NCBI GenBank assembly: GCA_905182985.1
Contig: CAJJDN010000029.1
Span: 354,470-418,469, forward strand
Reading direction: 5' to 3'
DNA length: 64,000 bases
From: Paramecium sonneborni
Taxonomy: Eukaryota; Ciliophora; Oligohymenophorea; Peniculida; Parameciidae
Position 1 is the first letter of the stretch. Each line of letters starts with the position of its first letter. Positions 11,008 through 28,423 of the stretch are shown here, one piece after another. The notes below the pieces were generated by a model, which had not been told where the DNA came from, made no database searches, and worked only from the letters and a program-made list of their open reading frames with translations. Position numbers and translations under genes: made by a program.

Positions 11008-12439
11008 ATGTCATATTTATCGATATGCAAGATTGAATAATTGGTCGAAAAGTATATCATAGTCCAATCATCCTTAGAAGATCTGATGTAGAACTGTCAT
11101 CGAATTATTTCTGATCATCACATATAAATGTTGATGCCCCTTAATGCTTATTATGAATCTAAATCACTAATTTAGGAATTGATGAAATCTTTTTACCTAT
11201 TGTTGCCAGAACAAGACTTCATTATTGAAGATACAGAACCTAAAATTCCTATTAAAGATAATCTCGTGAGTGCTATTAAAGTTGAAGTTCTTCCTGAGCC
11301 TTAGTAATAATTTATAACATCTGTTACAAAATTTAGAAATCTTTCACATAAATCCTCTATGAAATCTTCAGTAAAATCATTGAGGAAATCCTCAATTAAT
11401 AAATAAGATCGTTAACAGCAAACCTAATAAGGTTCACTTCATATTACATTTTCACCGATTCCCCTATAAAATGAATAATAAGATGAGGATGAGGATAGAT
11501 TTTATAGAGGTGTATATGAAATGAAAAAAAAATAATAAGAACAAATAAGAATGTAATATAAAATTTATACTTTTTGTTAGCAATAAGCATGTATCTGAGT
11601 AACAGAAAGTGTAACTTTAGTAATAATTGCTAGAATTAAAAAGAAAATGCAAAAATGGAGTTTTGACATTTGATAATGATGGATCTGTAATTTTGACAAA
11701 GTAAAAAGTATTAAGTAATGAACTTCAAGTTCATCCAGACACCAGAATATTTGCTTTGAATTTAAAAAATCAAGGCTAAAAATTAAATCTCCAAACCTAA
11801 GTAACAAATATAGTTAATTCTTCAATTCAAAGAAAATAACGGTTGGCAAAAATAGTCAATAATACCAAAAGTGAAATTCGTATGGAGACAGAGCCTATAA
11901 GGGTTAGTAAATCTTTTAACAGAATAAATAATTAAGATTTGAGGTCTAAGTCTTTTTTAAAATAATTACTTAATGATCAAAGTTTGAAATTGACAAAAAA
12001 AGATTTCTCTTAACTGGTTGGTTTGTAAAATAATATTGGAGATGTCTTACATTAAAAAATATTAAGATTGACTTAAGTAGAATAAAAAAGAGCCCAATAT
12101 ATTTAATAATAGCATTCAAGAAGTATCACCCCTTTAATAAATGAAGAATATAAAGAAGATGAAAAACCAATCATTTTAAGTAACAAAAAATAAGGGAAAA
12201 TAAAACTAAATGATTTAAGACTTATGGATTCAATATCAAATGATACTCCAGAAATTTATTTTCAAAATATTAATGAAAGTTACAATACAAAACAAAATCA
12301 CAATTCAAAATAAATTAAATAAGATCTTCCTTTTCTCTAAATGAAAATAAAATAATCAAAATATGCAATTTTAAAGGAAAAAACATTATAAAAAATAAAT
12401 CCAAGTGTTAAGCTTCGGTCCTACACAACTCACGAATGA
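11008..12439 (+). CDS. Hypothetical Ser/Lys-rich protein, 467 aa
   Basis: A 28-nt intron (11553-11580) restores the frame. The first 90 residues are helical; a low-complexity Ser/Lys block follows (HKSSMKSSVKSLRKSS), then an acidic patch and a coiled stretch. The block KCKNGVLTFDNDGSVILTKQ resembles a short 'TFD..G.I' motif seen in several ciliary and ciliate coiled-coil proteins. The rest is disordered and basic. Function cannot be assigned. Confidence 0.65.
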
Positions 12440-12547
12440 AATTTTTTATTGTTTATTATATTTCTTATTTATGGAGTAGTTAAATAAATTTTGGAATTAC
12501 ATTTTTTTCAATATTTAACATTAATAAAAATAAGTTAAATATAAATA

Positions 12548-13063
12548 ATGTATCACTACTTAGTGATTGCAGGAGGAATGATTCTTGGTTTAATAGTATT
12601 GGCTTTGCTGAATAAAAATGAATCTCAAAAAAAAAAACTAAAGGTTGAAGATGAAGATGAAAAAAGTTAATTGAAAGAATAAATTCCTTAAAAAAGAGTT
12701 GAATAAAATAATTTTGATATTAAAGAGTAAAGTGAAGATGTGGAAGCTTTGAGGTAAAGGAAAATAGAGGCAAACGAAAGAAAGAATTAGATATTTAAGA
12801 ATCTTTCATAGGAAGATAGAGAATTAGTTGAAGAGTATTTTAAGAAATAAGCAAAACAATATTTATCTGGAGAGATTGATCCTGCTGATAGAAGAGCAGC
12901 TAAATTAATTAAAATTATCAAATTCTCTCTATACGGCTTATTTGGATTGGCTGTGTACATTTGTTTAACCATAGCTTTTAATACAACTTCCCCTTTTATG
13001 ATTCTTGAAAACATAAAACATTTAATTAGAACATTTTTATCGCAATTATTTGGAAAACATTGA
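12548..13063 (+). CDS. Small protein with two membrane segments, 171 aa
   Basis: No intron. An N-terminal hydrophobic segment (YLVIAGGMILGLIVLALL) is followed by a Lys/Glu-rich linker and helix (LSQEDRELVEEYFKKQAKQY), a second hydrophobic segment (FSLYGLFGLAVYICLTIAF) and a short tail. The layout suggests an ER or other endomembrane protein with its charged loop in the cytosol. No family recognised. Confidence 0.7.
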
Positions 13064-13563
13064 TTATCATTTTTATGTGTAAAATATTTGATTTTAGTAT
13101 TAAATTATAGACTTGATATTTTTCAATTATTTATGGTATTTATTGAAACTTATTTTGATGAAATTTTTTAAAATCATTATATTTGGTCTCTATAATAATC
13201 AATCTTCAAAATATTTTAGATTTATTTCTGTGATGTTTAATTTTTCCAGATAAAAAATTCTTTTTATTGCTCAAAATCATAATCAATAGAAATACTATTC
13301 TTAATACGATTTGGATTCAGAATTAATTATTATATTTTTTTTTTATTTATATACTTATAAATTTATATTATATAAATATACAATGTTTACTGAAATCTTG
13401 GTTTAGAGATTATGGTGGGTTCTTGTGAATTAATTTTAATTTTAAAGAGTTTGATTGGTAATTGCAGTAGATCAAAAATTATGAATAAACAAGAGAGATT
13501 ATTAATTGACTAATATAAATATAGTGTTAAACGAATCTAATTTTTTATTGCTAAATTTAAATA
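13064..13563. other. Intergenic, no gene seen
   Basis: About 500 bp of AT-rich spacer between the small membrane protein and the CDPK. Frames are short and not protein-like. It probably holds the CDPK promoter, but no element can be named. Confidence 0.5.
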
Positions 13564-15108
<1,545 letters not shown>

Positions 15109-15916
15109 AGTATATTATAAAATATATGTATAATCTTTATCTTGTCCATAAAATTACTCTAATAATATACATATCATCTTATAATTTATTTTTTTTGATG
15201 TTATTATAGATAGATCTATTGTTGATTATTTTATTGTGAATTACTCAATTTAATAAATATTATTTCAATATTTATAAAATTAAAGTTATCAGACATTATT
15301 TTTATTTAAAATCAATAAAAATTTAAAACATTTCTAAAATTAAGAAAACTTGTGTTCGTTAGTGAATTATAGATATATTTCATGATGAAGTATCTGAAAC
15401 AACAATTTTGAAGAGAACTTTTAATGATTCTCTTATCTTCTGAAATATTTAAAAAGTTAAATTAAGGTAAAATTTATGAATTAATCATTGAAAAGAAGTT
15501 AAACTTAGCGTTAATAATTAGTTTTATAATATTTTAAAGCAGATTTAATTCAATGAGAGTTTTTAGCAGCCTAATATTTTAACGTTCAAAGTATAAGTTT
15601 CTTGTTAATAATCAAAAGATTTAAATATGTTATCAAGCTGATTGATTCGACATATTTTAATCAGTTGCAATTTAGAAATAATCTGTTGATAAAAATGACG
15701 GTATAGATTTAAATATTATCCTAATTACTTTAGATATTATACAATGAAGTATATAAAGATTGCAAAGGTTGAAAATAAGATATTAATGATAATATTTTCT
15801 TTTTCTAATAAATTTAAATTCAATATATTATGTCAATTTGTGATTCAAATACGCAATAAGGATTTCTAATCTAATATACAATATATATTAAGATTCTTTG
15901 ATTTAGAAAAATTAAA
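15109..15916. other. Intergenic, perhaps with a decayed fragment
   Basis: About 800 bp. On the plus strand one stretch near 15415-15650 reads like protein (LSSEIFKKLNQGKIYELIIE) but is bounded by TGA codons without a convincing intron. It may be a gene remnant or chance; nothing else is seen. Confidence 0.35.
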
Positions 15917-16389
15917 ATGAGCAAAACAGGCCTGATTATTGATGAGCATTAGGAATTATTATCTGATACTTCTAATAGAAAAGTTTCTACAAGAAAAAAC
16001 AGACCAATTTACACTTAAACAATTAGTGTAAAACGATACCATAAAATACCTCTTAGAACTTAGTAAATGCTTTTCGAGTAGGTTTTCAAAAACGGGAAAA
16101 AGATAAAACAAGTAATTATTTATTTAAACATAAGGCAGCTAAGGAATTGAGAATGAATTACTCAAGTGCTAAGTCATTAATCCATTACTATAAAACTGAA
16201 AAGAGGCCTGTACCTGATTAAGTGAAAAAGTTAATAGATAAGAAGAAATAAGCATCCTTTTGCTCTATATTGTAAAAAAATGGACGTGATCTCACTCTTT
16301 TAGTAGAAATAAAACTTAATCATGAAATAGTTGCCTCTTACAACTACTTTGAAAAACTTCACAATGAAGTTAAAGAAGAAACAATATGA
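15917..16389 (+). CDS. Small helix-turn-helix-like protein, 149 aa
   Basis: A 23-nt intron (16112-16134) sits just before the key segment AAKELRMNYSSAKSLIHYYK, which has the spacing of an HTH (helix, turn, recognition helix) of the homeodomain-like or Psq type. Flanks are basic (STRKNRPIYTQ; EKRPVPDQVKKLIDKKK), fitting DNA binding. The C-terminus (LTLLVEIKLNHEIVASYNYF) is not recognised. It could be a transcription factor or a domesticated transposase-type HTH; sequence alone does not decide. Confidence 0.6.
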
Positions 16390-16814
16390 TATTAATATTA
16401 TAATTCTTAACCGTAATTTAGAGTTTTAGTTCTTCTTAACGCCAACTTCCATTTAATTTTTATGTAAAACATTTTAATTAAGTTGTTTATCAAATAATAA
16501 TATTGATGAAATATAAATAAAATGACCCAAAAGGGTTGCGATACTCAATGCAACTATTAAAAATCTCTAATAGTTAATTCTTAATTGTTTTTGATCAAAA
16601 ATTTTCGAATTTTTTTCTTTAATTGAGTGATACCATTCATAAAATATAAAATAATGTACTAGAAATTAATAAATATAATTAAATAATTAATAAAAATGGT
16701 TTTGAGTCATAAACTATTAATCTGCATTATAAAATTAATGATAGGCAGTCTGTTCTGTAAAATTATTGAAATAAATACAATTATTATTGAAAAAGTATGG
16801 AAAGTAGCTAGTAT
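16390..16814. other. Intergenic, no gene seen
   Basis: AT-rich spacer of about 425 bp without convincing frames on either strand. Confidence 0.45.
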
Positions 16815-17400
16815 ATGAGTTTTAGTAAATAAACGATAAGAAAGTTTGATCAGCAAAAAAATATGAGGAAAAAAGAGCAATGTAAAATTAGGGCTTTTTA
16901 TATTATATTTAGGTTGTTAAATAATTAACTGAAGTTGTAGGGATGAAGAATATTTATAAGATGGATAGAATTGTGTTACAATTTTGTATGAGATATAGTT
17001 TCTATATTGAGAGGAGGTGTGATGGTATTCTTGATGAAAGGTAGGTAGATATAAAAGATTTATTTTAGATGTTTAGATTTAAATAAGATAAATAAAAAGT
17101 GATCTATGATAAACTATTTTTAATATTTGAATAAAAATAAACATAGATGTTGATTAGGATGGATAGGGAGAGTTTAGGATAAAATTTAAATAGATGGTGG
17201 AAGATTTGCATAAATGATTAGTGTGATTGAAGATGAGATGCATGAAATAGATTTTGATTTATAGAAAGTTATAAATAGAAAATGAAATGAATATTTTAGA
17301 GTAATTTAATTAATTGTTGTATTTGTGAAAGGAAATACGAAAGAGATGAAAAAGATTGATAAAATGTATATATTTTTATAGTGGGTAATAGTATTATATA
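16815..17400 (+). pseudogene. Remnant of an EF-hand protein gene
   Basis: Protein-like pieces on the plus strand lie in different frames: ATG at 16815 opens KFDQQKNMRKKEQCKIRAFY; a second frame has DGILDERQVDIKDLFQMFRF; a third has DVDQDGQGEFRI followed by KFKQMVEDLHK, which is a good EF-hand calcium loop (D.D.DG...F.I) with its exiting helix; a fourth has IEDEMHEIDFDLQKVI. The order fits a calmodulin- or calcineurin-B-sized protein. I found no GT..AG introns that join them, so a decayed gene is the simplest reading. Confidence 0.45.
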
Positions 17401-17501
17401 TGAAAAAAAAATAATATATAATTTTAATGATAAAAAGTTGGCTCAAATAATTTGATGATTAATTGGAAAATTGGTAGGTGTGAAAAACATAATTAAATTT
17501 A

Positions 17502-20568
<3,067 letters not shown>

Positions 20569-20600
20569 TATATATATATTTAATATATATATATATATGT
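20569..20600. repeat. TA dinucleotide run
   Basis: Two short (TA)n blocks separated by TTTAA follow directly after the ISWI stop codon. They may lie in its 3' UTR. Confidence 0.8.
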
Positions 20601-20629
20601 TATTATTATATTAATTATTTATGAATCTC

Positions 20630-21890
20630 TTATTCTTAAGAACTAGTATAAAGATGCCAATTATTAAAATGTGATTTCTTATTATACGAAAATTGCACAA
20701 GAGAATGAGCTTTTTCTATAGATACTTCAAAAATATAGAACTAATTAACTTAATAAAATATTTTCTTTCAAAATTAAACAATTAAATAAGTAACTTACAC
20801 AATTTAACCAATAACTTACTTCTTCCTAAACCTAAGCCTGTCTCAAATTTAATTGAGCCAAAATAAATAGAAGTTTTTATATGGATTTGATTCATTAATT
20901 AGAAGATAAAATATTAGAATAACGTTGCATCATTCATGATAAAGAATATACTATTTAACAGTAAAAAAAAAATACTATTTTAAATGACGGAGTAGTTATC
21001 ATATGTAGGGACATCTTGCTATTGAATGAAATCTTTTTTTAAATTGCAAAATTAAATTAAACATTTATAAAATGAGCTTCTTAAAAATAATTATTATATC
21101 TAATACTCTTAAATTCAAATTAAATAATTAAATACTGAAAATTAAGCTTTATAAATTTTAAACTTATAAAATTTCGAAAAGCTTCAAGGAATTATGTTAC
21201 TTTCAGAAAAGTTAAAGAAAGTTTGATGAATGAGTATGAAAAAGATTTTAGCGATACAAAAATATCTCATATTTCTAATAATGTATAACTACAACAGAAA
21301 CAAGAAAGACTAATTAATACTAGTTTTTGGAATCAAAAATCAAATAATTTATAAAAATATAAAAAAACTTTTTGATTAAAATACCAACCAATCACATTCT
21401 TTAAAGAGAATATAATAAAATTTATAAGTAAATTTAATAACTCTTTGTAACAATTGAATTGACCAATTATGCTTTCATTCTTAGAGTTAAGACAAAAAAA
21501 TATAAAAACTCAAGAAGGAATTAATTTATCTTGAATAATTTTGGTAATCCTCTTTAAATAATACAAATAATTATATCCTAAAATATTCAATTACCAATTC
21601 TGATAAATTAAGTTACTTCTTGAATAAAAAAGTAAAAGTTGCAAATAATTGGAATACTAAGGACCAAATGAAATGAAAGAATTTAAGAGCTATTTGTTTT
21701 AATTACATAAAGAATTACACTCTTAAGCAAAAACAAGTAAATATCTATAAGTTTGTCAGAACCACCAAGATGTAGGTAAACAAAATTGTAAAAAAGAAAG
21801 AAAGTTATAGTGAAAGATTAGAGTTCAGAATAACATGGTTTAGATTAGTCAATGATTCATAAAAAGGATCTTAGTTAACTAAGCAAAGTA
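20630..21890 (+). pseudogene. Decayed coiled-coil gene
   Basis: Long protein-like pieces on the plus strand are interrupted by TGA codons and frame changes without matching introns: YYTKIAQENELFLQILQKYR, MDLIHQLEDKILEQRCIIHD, LQGIMLLSEKLKK, NEYEKDFSDTKISHISNNVQ, KEFKSYLFQLHKELHSQAKT. The pieces are Gln/Lys/Leu-rich helices, as in ciliary coiled-coil proteins. No start codon in frame with the first piece was found. Best read as a gene being lost; some breaks could be consensus errors. Confidence 0.5.
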
Positions 21891-21928
21891 TTCTGATTAA
21901 TTATTTACTTATTATAATTATTAATTTT

Positions 21929-24198
21929 ATGCGTAATCGTATTTTAAGCAAGGATGATGATAATGTTAAGGAATATTTCTCCCCTTAGAAAAGAAAATAA
22001 GATAATAATGTCAATATTTGGCAAGGTTATATGTCTATAGCCTTGAATAGTACAGAAGCAGGAGTGAGACAGTTTTTATCATAAATGAGAAGAAATGGGA
22101 GCTTCTAATAAATAGAGAAAAAACAAAAACCTGTAATTACTGAATAGGAACAATTAATTGAGACTCCTAATCATAGTATTGTAAAATCTCTTGATCCTCA
22201 ATTTCCACCCTTTATACGAAAAGGTAAGGATATTACAAGTTATGAATTTCTATCTTAAATTTATGAGTTGCATAACAGAAAAGCAAGAAATCAATCTTTA
22301 ATTGAATAACTTATTGGAAAAACCAATAATGAAGTTATAGTCTTTCCTAAAACTATTCATCGTAAAAACATCTAAAAAAGATCATAACGCTGTCAATCAG
22401 TTGCATTAAAAGACATTGAATTAGACAGTTTAAAAGGCTAATTAATTCATGTAAAATAAGTTTAAGTTTAACCTTTACCTAAAGAGACAACCCCAAAACC
22501 GTTGAAGAGATTAATACCTATAATTAAATTAGAAAGGACTGCTTCACCTATTAAAAAAATTATAGCTCCATAATCTTAAACGAAAAAAAAGGTCTTTTAT
22601 GATGATACTAGGTATTGGGATATAGGTTATGTAAAATTTATCTAATCTCCAAGTGTATTAGAAATTAATTAAATCATCAATTTTACAAATGCTCTTCAAG
22701 TTCTACCAGCTTAACATTAAAAATATTATAAACTTTATGTTGGTAGAGGTAATAATCATATGATGGTGAAAAGTATTTTTAGTATGAGAGCATAATGGAC
22801 AGTTGGAGGAAATTTAGAAGAAGATGATTTTAATTTTATTTGGACTCAGAAATATATTGATTTTGCTTAATCAGAAATTCGACCTATTTAAAGATCAATT
22901 TCTAATGAAACAATTGAAGGATGGATTGATTCTAATGATTAAGTTTTAATTAAATAAGCTTGGGATCGTGTTGAAGGGAAATCAAAGAAGAAGATTTCAG
23001 ATTATAATCTTGAAAGTTAACCAATTCTTAATAATGTAATAAAATATTTATATTTTTAGTTATGTAATGTAAAAGAACTTCTAACAATAAATCATTAAAA
23101 TTAATCAATTAGAATACATAATCACTTAAAAGAAGGAAATTAATTAGGAGACAAGAAATATTTATTTTTAAATTTAAGCAAACATTGTAAAGAGAATTAA
23201 ATAGATTTATGGACATTAATACCTTTGACATATCATATATAAGGTCCAAATGATGAATCATTTTTTGTTTTTAAGAAAAAGTTTGAAGAGGTTTAAATTG
23301 ATTCATAATTTAAAAATATATGGATTATTAAACCTGGAGAGGATAGCAATAGAGGTTAAGGCATTAAAGGTAAATTTATTTATATTATAATAGTGTGTAA
23401 TAATCTTAATGAAATCTATTTACACATTTCTTAGTAGAATCATACATTTATATTATAAAAATATATTGAAAATCCTTTTCTGTATTAAAAGAGGAAATTT
23501 GATATTAGAGGATACTGTCTTATAACAGTTATTAATGGTGCTAAGAAAGGTAGTGATTATATTAATAAGTAGACAGTATTTTGGTATAAAAAGGGATACC
23601 TCCGTACTTCAAGTAGTTTATTTAGTTTAGATTCACTTGATAATTAGAAAATACATCTTACTAATGATGCTATTTAAAATAAAATGAATGGTTATGGAAA
23701 ATTTGAAAAAGGTATTTATATTTTTGCATTATGTTTACAGGAAATAAGGTTTCCTATGAACAATTTTAAAATTATCTACTCGAATAGAATAAATAATATA
23801 ATACTAATTATAATTTCGAAGAACTTTATAAAAATATGAAAGTATTTTCTAATAAAATCGTATTTTTAGTAATTGACTAAAATAGCTTGTGCTTCTAGTA
23901 TTAATTAAATAAATAATACTGATCAAGTTTTGGGATTTGAATTGTATGGTTTAGATTTCATGATTACTAATGAATTCAAACCAATCCTAATAGAGTTCAA
24001 TACTAATCCTTGTATCGAAACTGGTTGTCCAGTGTTAGCTAAAATAATTTCAGGGTTATTAGATAATTTATTTAGGTAATTAAAAATAATAATTTTTTGA
24101 GGTTTATAATTGACCCACTCTTTCCTGCTAAAAAAATAAATCTTGATGATTTTAACAGTAAAAATGATTTTGAATTATTATTATAATCATAATTATGA
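21929..24198 (+). CDS. Tubulin tyrosine ligase-like (TTLL) protein, 712 aa
   Basis: TTLL enzymes ligate Glu or Gly onto tubulin tails, in ciliates mostly on cilia. Five introns of 24-29 nt (first 23036-23059, last 24076-24101) restore a full frame. The N-terminal 260 residues are basic and low in structure. The ATP-grasp core shows IWIIKPGEDSNRGQGI, FILQKYIENPFLYQKRKFDI, LRTSSSLFSLDSLDN, IHLTNDAIQ and ELYGLDFMITNEF then LIEFNTNPCIE, with the metal-binding Glu/Asn intact. It could be a glutamylase or glycylase; sequence read by eye does not decide. Confidence 0.9.
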
Positions 24199-24279
24199 AG
24201 AAACGTATCTAAAATTTATAAAAGGAAAAATCAATCAACTTATGTACACGATAAATTAATTTATATAAAATTACCTATA

Positions 24280-26227
24280 ATGAAATCCTCTAATATGTAA
24301 AAGATGAGAAATTTAGGGAAAAAATTAGATTTTTTTTCTTCTCCGGTTGAATTGATGATTAATAAGAAGAGATCTCATTAATCCTTATTTGGAGCATTCA
24401 TGACAATATTAATGTTTACTTGTGTTCTGACATACATCATCAACAAATTTGTGTAATTAGGATAGAGAAAAGAGTTTTAAACTCTATATTCTGAAGTATA
24501 CTATGAGGAAATTCCGGTATTCTCTTTATAATCAAAGAATTTTACTCTATAATTTGCATTTTAAACTGAAAACTAAACAAACTATATTGATGAATCGGTT
24601 TATTAAGTCAATGCTGTTATGGTTAATAGAGCATAAGTTATGTAAGTTCTTTTATTTATAAAAGAGTTGATAACAAAACAAGTTTGTAGTTCGCTAGAAA
24701 AAATATTCCTCTATCAAAATGTGCTAAAATAGGAATACCTTTTGAAGAAATAGAAGAGCAACTTGGTAATGTTGATTCTACCAATACCTATTGCATAGAT
24801 TGGAATAGTGTCTCAGAACTTAATTTAATTGGAACTCCAGAATAAGAGAACTATACCTACATATATATTAGCTTTTAATAATGTGTGAATGTCTCTGAAA
24901 ATAGTAATTTTTTATAAATAAGTAGTTAACAGCCCAATTTGTAAGTCTAAAGAAGAAATTTAATAATAACTACATCGTAACTATATTTAATTCTAAATGT
25001 CTTCATATAATATTGATCTAAGAAATTACTTAAAACCGAATGTTCCAAAAGTCGAAGATATATAAACAACAATATCAAGTCAAGTTATGAAAGATATAAC
25101 TTTATTTATGTAACCGATAACAACATTAACTGAAGAAGGATTATTGGATGAATTAGTGCGTAAAGATTCAACTATTAGATATCTAAAATCATAAGAAGTT
25201 ATAGACTTTAATAGTGATGAAGCACTTGCATCAGTATTAATTAGATTGGCTAATACAGAAAATATAAGTTATAGAATATATCCTAAACTTTAAGATATTT
25301 TAGCTTAAGCAGGTGGTTTATGGGAAATTCTTATGTTAGTTTTTACTATAATGGCGAAACCCTTTTAATCTTTGTCTTATAAATTAAAAGTTATTAATAA
25401 TTTATTTAATTTCGAAGGATAAAAATAATAAAATGCAACTGATACAGATGATGACGGAAAATAAATCTTAAAGAGATTGACTGTGGTTTAAGAAAGTGTT
25501 TAGACTCATGAAAATGATGCAGCTATAATGTTAAATTAATAAAAAGTAAAGACTTCTGTTCGATTTCCTAGAGGCAGACTCAAAAACAAATCATAAAAAA
25601 CTGAAAATGGTAATTCTGCACAAACAGAAAAGTCTTCTCAATTGGTTACTAATTCACCTGAAAACGATAAATTAATTCATAAAGGTATAAGAATTGCTCT
25701 AAGGAAATTATTTAATATAGCGACTCTGAAATTAAGATTTAATCTTTTTGATTATTTAAAATATTTGAAGTGGGGGTAATTGTATATTTTAATTTAATAG
25801 AAGAAAGGAGGGAAAGTTTAAATAATTGTAATATTCAATAAATAAATTGGAGAAATGTTTAGATATACTGTTTATTATAGATAAATTGTAAGAAATAGAT
25901 AAACTCAAAATGATATTATTAACCAAATAATAGATGCAACTTTTTGATTTTTTACCAAAGCCACTGATTTGTTTGGATCCTAATAATTTGTAATAGAATG
26001 AATCATCTATGTATTCTTCTTTATTGAAACCACATAAATCTTAGAAAGAAAAAGCGCATGAAGCATAATAAGTGTTAGATGAATTACTTGAAAATATGGA
26101 CGATCCCATCACAACAAAGCTTATTTCTTTAATGGACCCTAATATTTTTAAACTTCTATAAATTTAATTAGACCTGAAGAAGAGATAGCTCTCTAAAGTA
26201 ATAACTCCTGATTTTATTGAATCATGA
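24280..26227 (+). CDS. Ciliate-type protein with two membrane segments, 625 aa (paralog A)
   Basis: Introns at 24642-24664, 24904-24925 and 25776-25800 give an exact frame. The first segment (SLFGAFMTILMFTCVLTYII) is followed by a Cys-containing extracellular-like region of about 230 residues (CAKIGIPFEE; YCIDWNSV; VPKVEDIQTTISSQVMKDIT), then the second segment in AGGLWEILMLVFTIMAKPFQ and a long cytosolic tail with LDILFIIDKLQEIDKLKMIL. The neighbour on the opposite strand is clearly homologous along its whole length. The layout recurs in large Paramecium families of unknown function; no enzymatic motif seen. Confidence 0.8.
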
Positions 26228-26275
26228 ATAAAATATATATATTATTAATGATGATTAAATTTATTTGTTAGATTT

Positions 26276-28351
26276 TCAACTATAATCTTTATGAGATTTA
26301 TATTATATTGACTCTTAAGATCCTTCCTTATTATCTGATTTTTCTCTTATAACACTATTCTATACAGTTCCATCAAATAATTTCTTCTATTCAGCATGCT
26401 TTGTGATTTGATCATGCTAAAGCTATTTTTATTATTAATCTTATTTAATTTTATTGATAACTGCATAACTGATAGAGGCAAAGTTTTCTTTAACTCTACT
26501 AGTTCTATTTCTTTCTTCATATTCAGAGATTAGTACATTAACAACTTCTTTATCTAAACAAGTTATTAATTTTTATGTTACAGGATTACTGTCAAAGTCT
26601 ACAAGAAGTTCTTCAAAAGCAATCGATGCTTATTTAGCTTTCTCTTCAAAGGATTTTTGAGGAGTAAGAATTGATGAATGAAATTATAATTCTTCCTATT
26701 CTGGACTAAATGGTTCTAAATATATTGTTGGCTTTGGTAAATATTCAAATAAATTCATTTAAGCTTTGTTAAACAAAATTAATTTAAGTTTATCAATTTC
26801 TTATAGTTTGTCTATTATAAAAAGTATATCTAAAAATGATTCATATTTCTTAATAGAATAATCTAATTAATCCATCTTCTTTCTTTTAGGTCTATATGTA
26901 AGATATTGTACATATTCCTTAAATTTCATTTTTATATTAGATGAAACTAAAGTGAAAAGAGATCGAGCTTCATTAATTCTCTCATTTTAAGTTAGTCTTT
27001 CTATAAATCCATTAGATTTTGAACTAATAACTGACTGTTATCTTCCTTAAGGAAATCTTTTAGAAACAACTTATTTGATTTAGGTTTTATTTTTTACATC
27101 AGGTTAAGTCTATAGAGAAGTTTTAATATCATTTTGAGTAGGCAATAATATTTTAGAAGGTTTAGTTTCATTTAAATTTTCATTAGATTTAGGTTTATTT
27201 CTATCTTTATTAGTTGTTTCTTATTCAAAATTAAATAGTTTATTAATAATTTCAATGCTATAAGCTAGTTCACTAAAAGGTTTTTAGAGAAATAAAGCAA
27301 CAGCAATAATGATTTACCATAATCCTCCAGCTGATGCTAAAACATCTTACACTTTTGGATAGATTCTATAACTTACTTATTCAGTATCAGATAGACGAAT
27401 TACAACATTAGCCAAAGATGTATCAGTATTAAAATCAATAATTTCTTTATCAGAAAAATACCTGATAGTAGTGTCCTTTCTAATTTCTTTTTAAAAATAA
27501 CCAAAATCAGTTATTGTAGTTATAGGTTACATAAATATCTCAACATCTTTTGTAACTCTGGCTGATATCGTTGTGTATATGTCTTCCACTTTTGGGATAA
27601 GTGGTGTAGTGAAATCTCTCAAATTAATTATGTATGATGTCAATTAAAAATGAATATAATTTCTATTCAAAACATTTTAGATTGTATTATTATCAGCACA
27701 TACTACACCAGGTTCTTTTCTAATAAAAATTTATAAATACTTGATCCATTTTAACATACACTAAAACTCACATTAATATACTAATATTCTGGAGCATCAT
27801 CAGTACCAAATAATGAAAGACTATCAATCCTACTCCAATCCAAACAATATGTATTTGAAGGATCTTAGTCATCAAATTACTCTGCCAACTCATCTTAGAT
27901 TATACCATTTTTTGAACATTTTGAGATTGGTATTACTGTTTTATTATTATATTCTTTCTTTTTACCATTAACCCTTGTAATTATATTATATTGAATACTC
28001 AGTTATTTATTTATATACAAGATAAGCTTCTGGGATGTATATACTTTCGTTGATGTAATTTGTTCTATTTTAATATTGAAAAGCAAACTATAATGTGAAA
28101 TTGTCTTCAGTTAGCTTATAAAAAGGAGGCTCTAGATGAAAAATATCAGAATAGAGAGTTTAAAATTCAGTTCTATCATCTATTTAACTGAGTTTGTTGG
28201 TTAAATAGAGAAGAATAGTTACTATGCATCCAAGTGTTGTAAATGCACCCAAATATGTTTGATACCCTCTTTTTTTCTAAATAAATAGTTGTACCGGGCA
28301 TGCAAACTTATCAAGGTAGAGAAAATATGTTTTTATTAATTCAAAATTCAT
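26276..28351 (-). CDS. Ciliate-type protein with two membrane segments, 674 aa (paralog B)
   Basis: Two introns (27974-27998 and 27715-27740) complete the frame. Order as in paralog A: first segment (TYLGAFTTLGCIVTILLYL), extracellular-like part with CLDWSRIDSLSLFGT and IPKVEDIYTTISARVTKDV, second segment AGGLWQIIIAVALFLQKPF, and tail with FLDILFIIDKLQEIDKLKLI. The two genes converge with only 48 bp between their stops, so they look like an inverted local duplication. Paralog B has a longer Gln/Lys-rich C-terminus. Function unknown. Confidence 0.8.
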
Positions 28352-28423
28352 AAATATTAATTTTGGATAAGCATCTTTCTAAATTTCATATCATAATGTT
28401 TTGATAAAAATAACAATAAAAAT

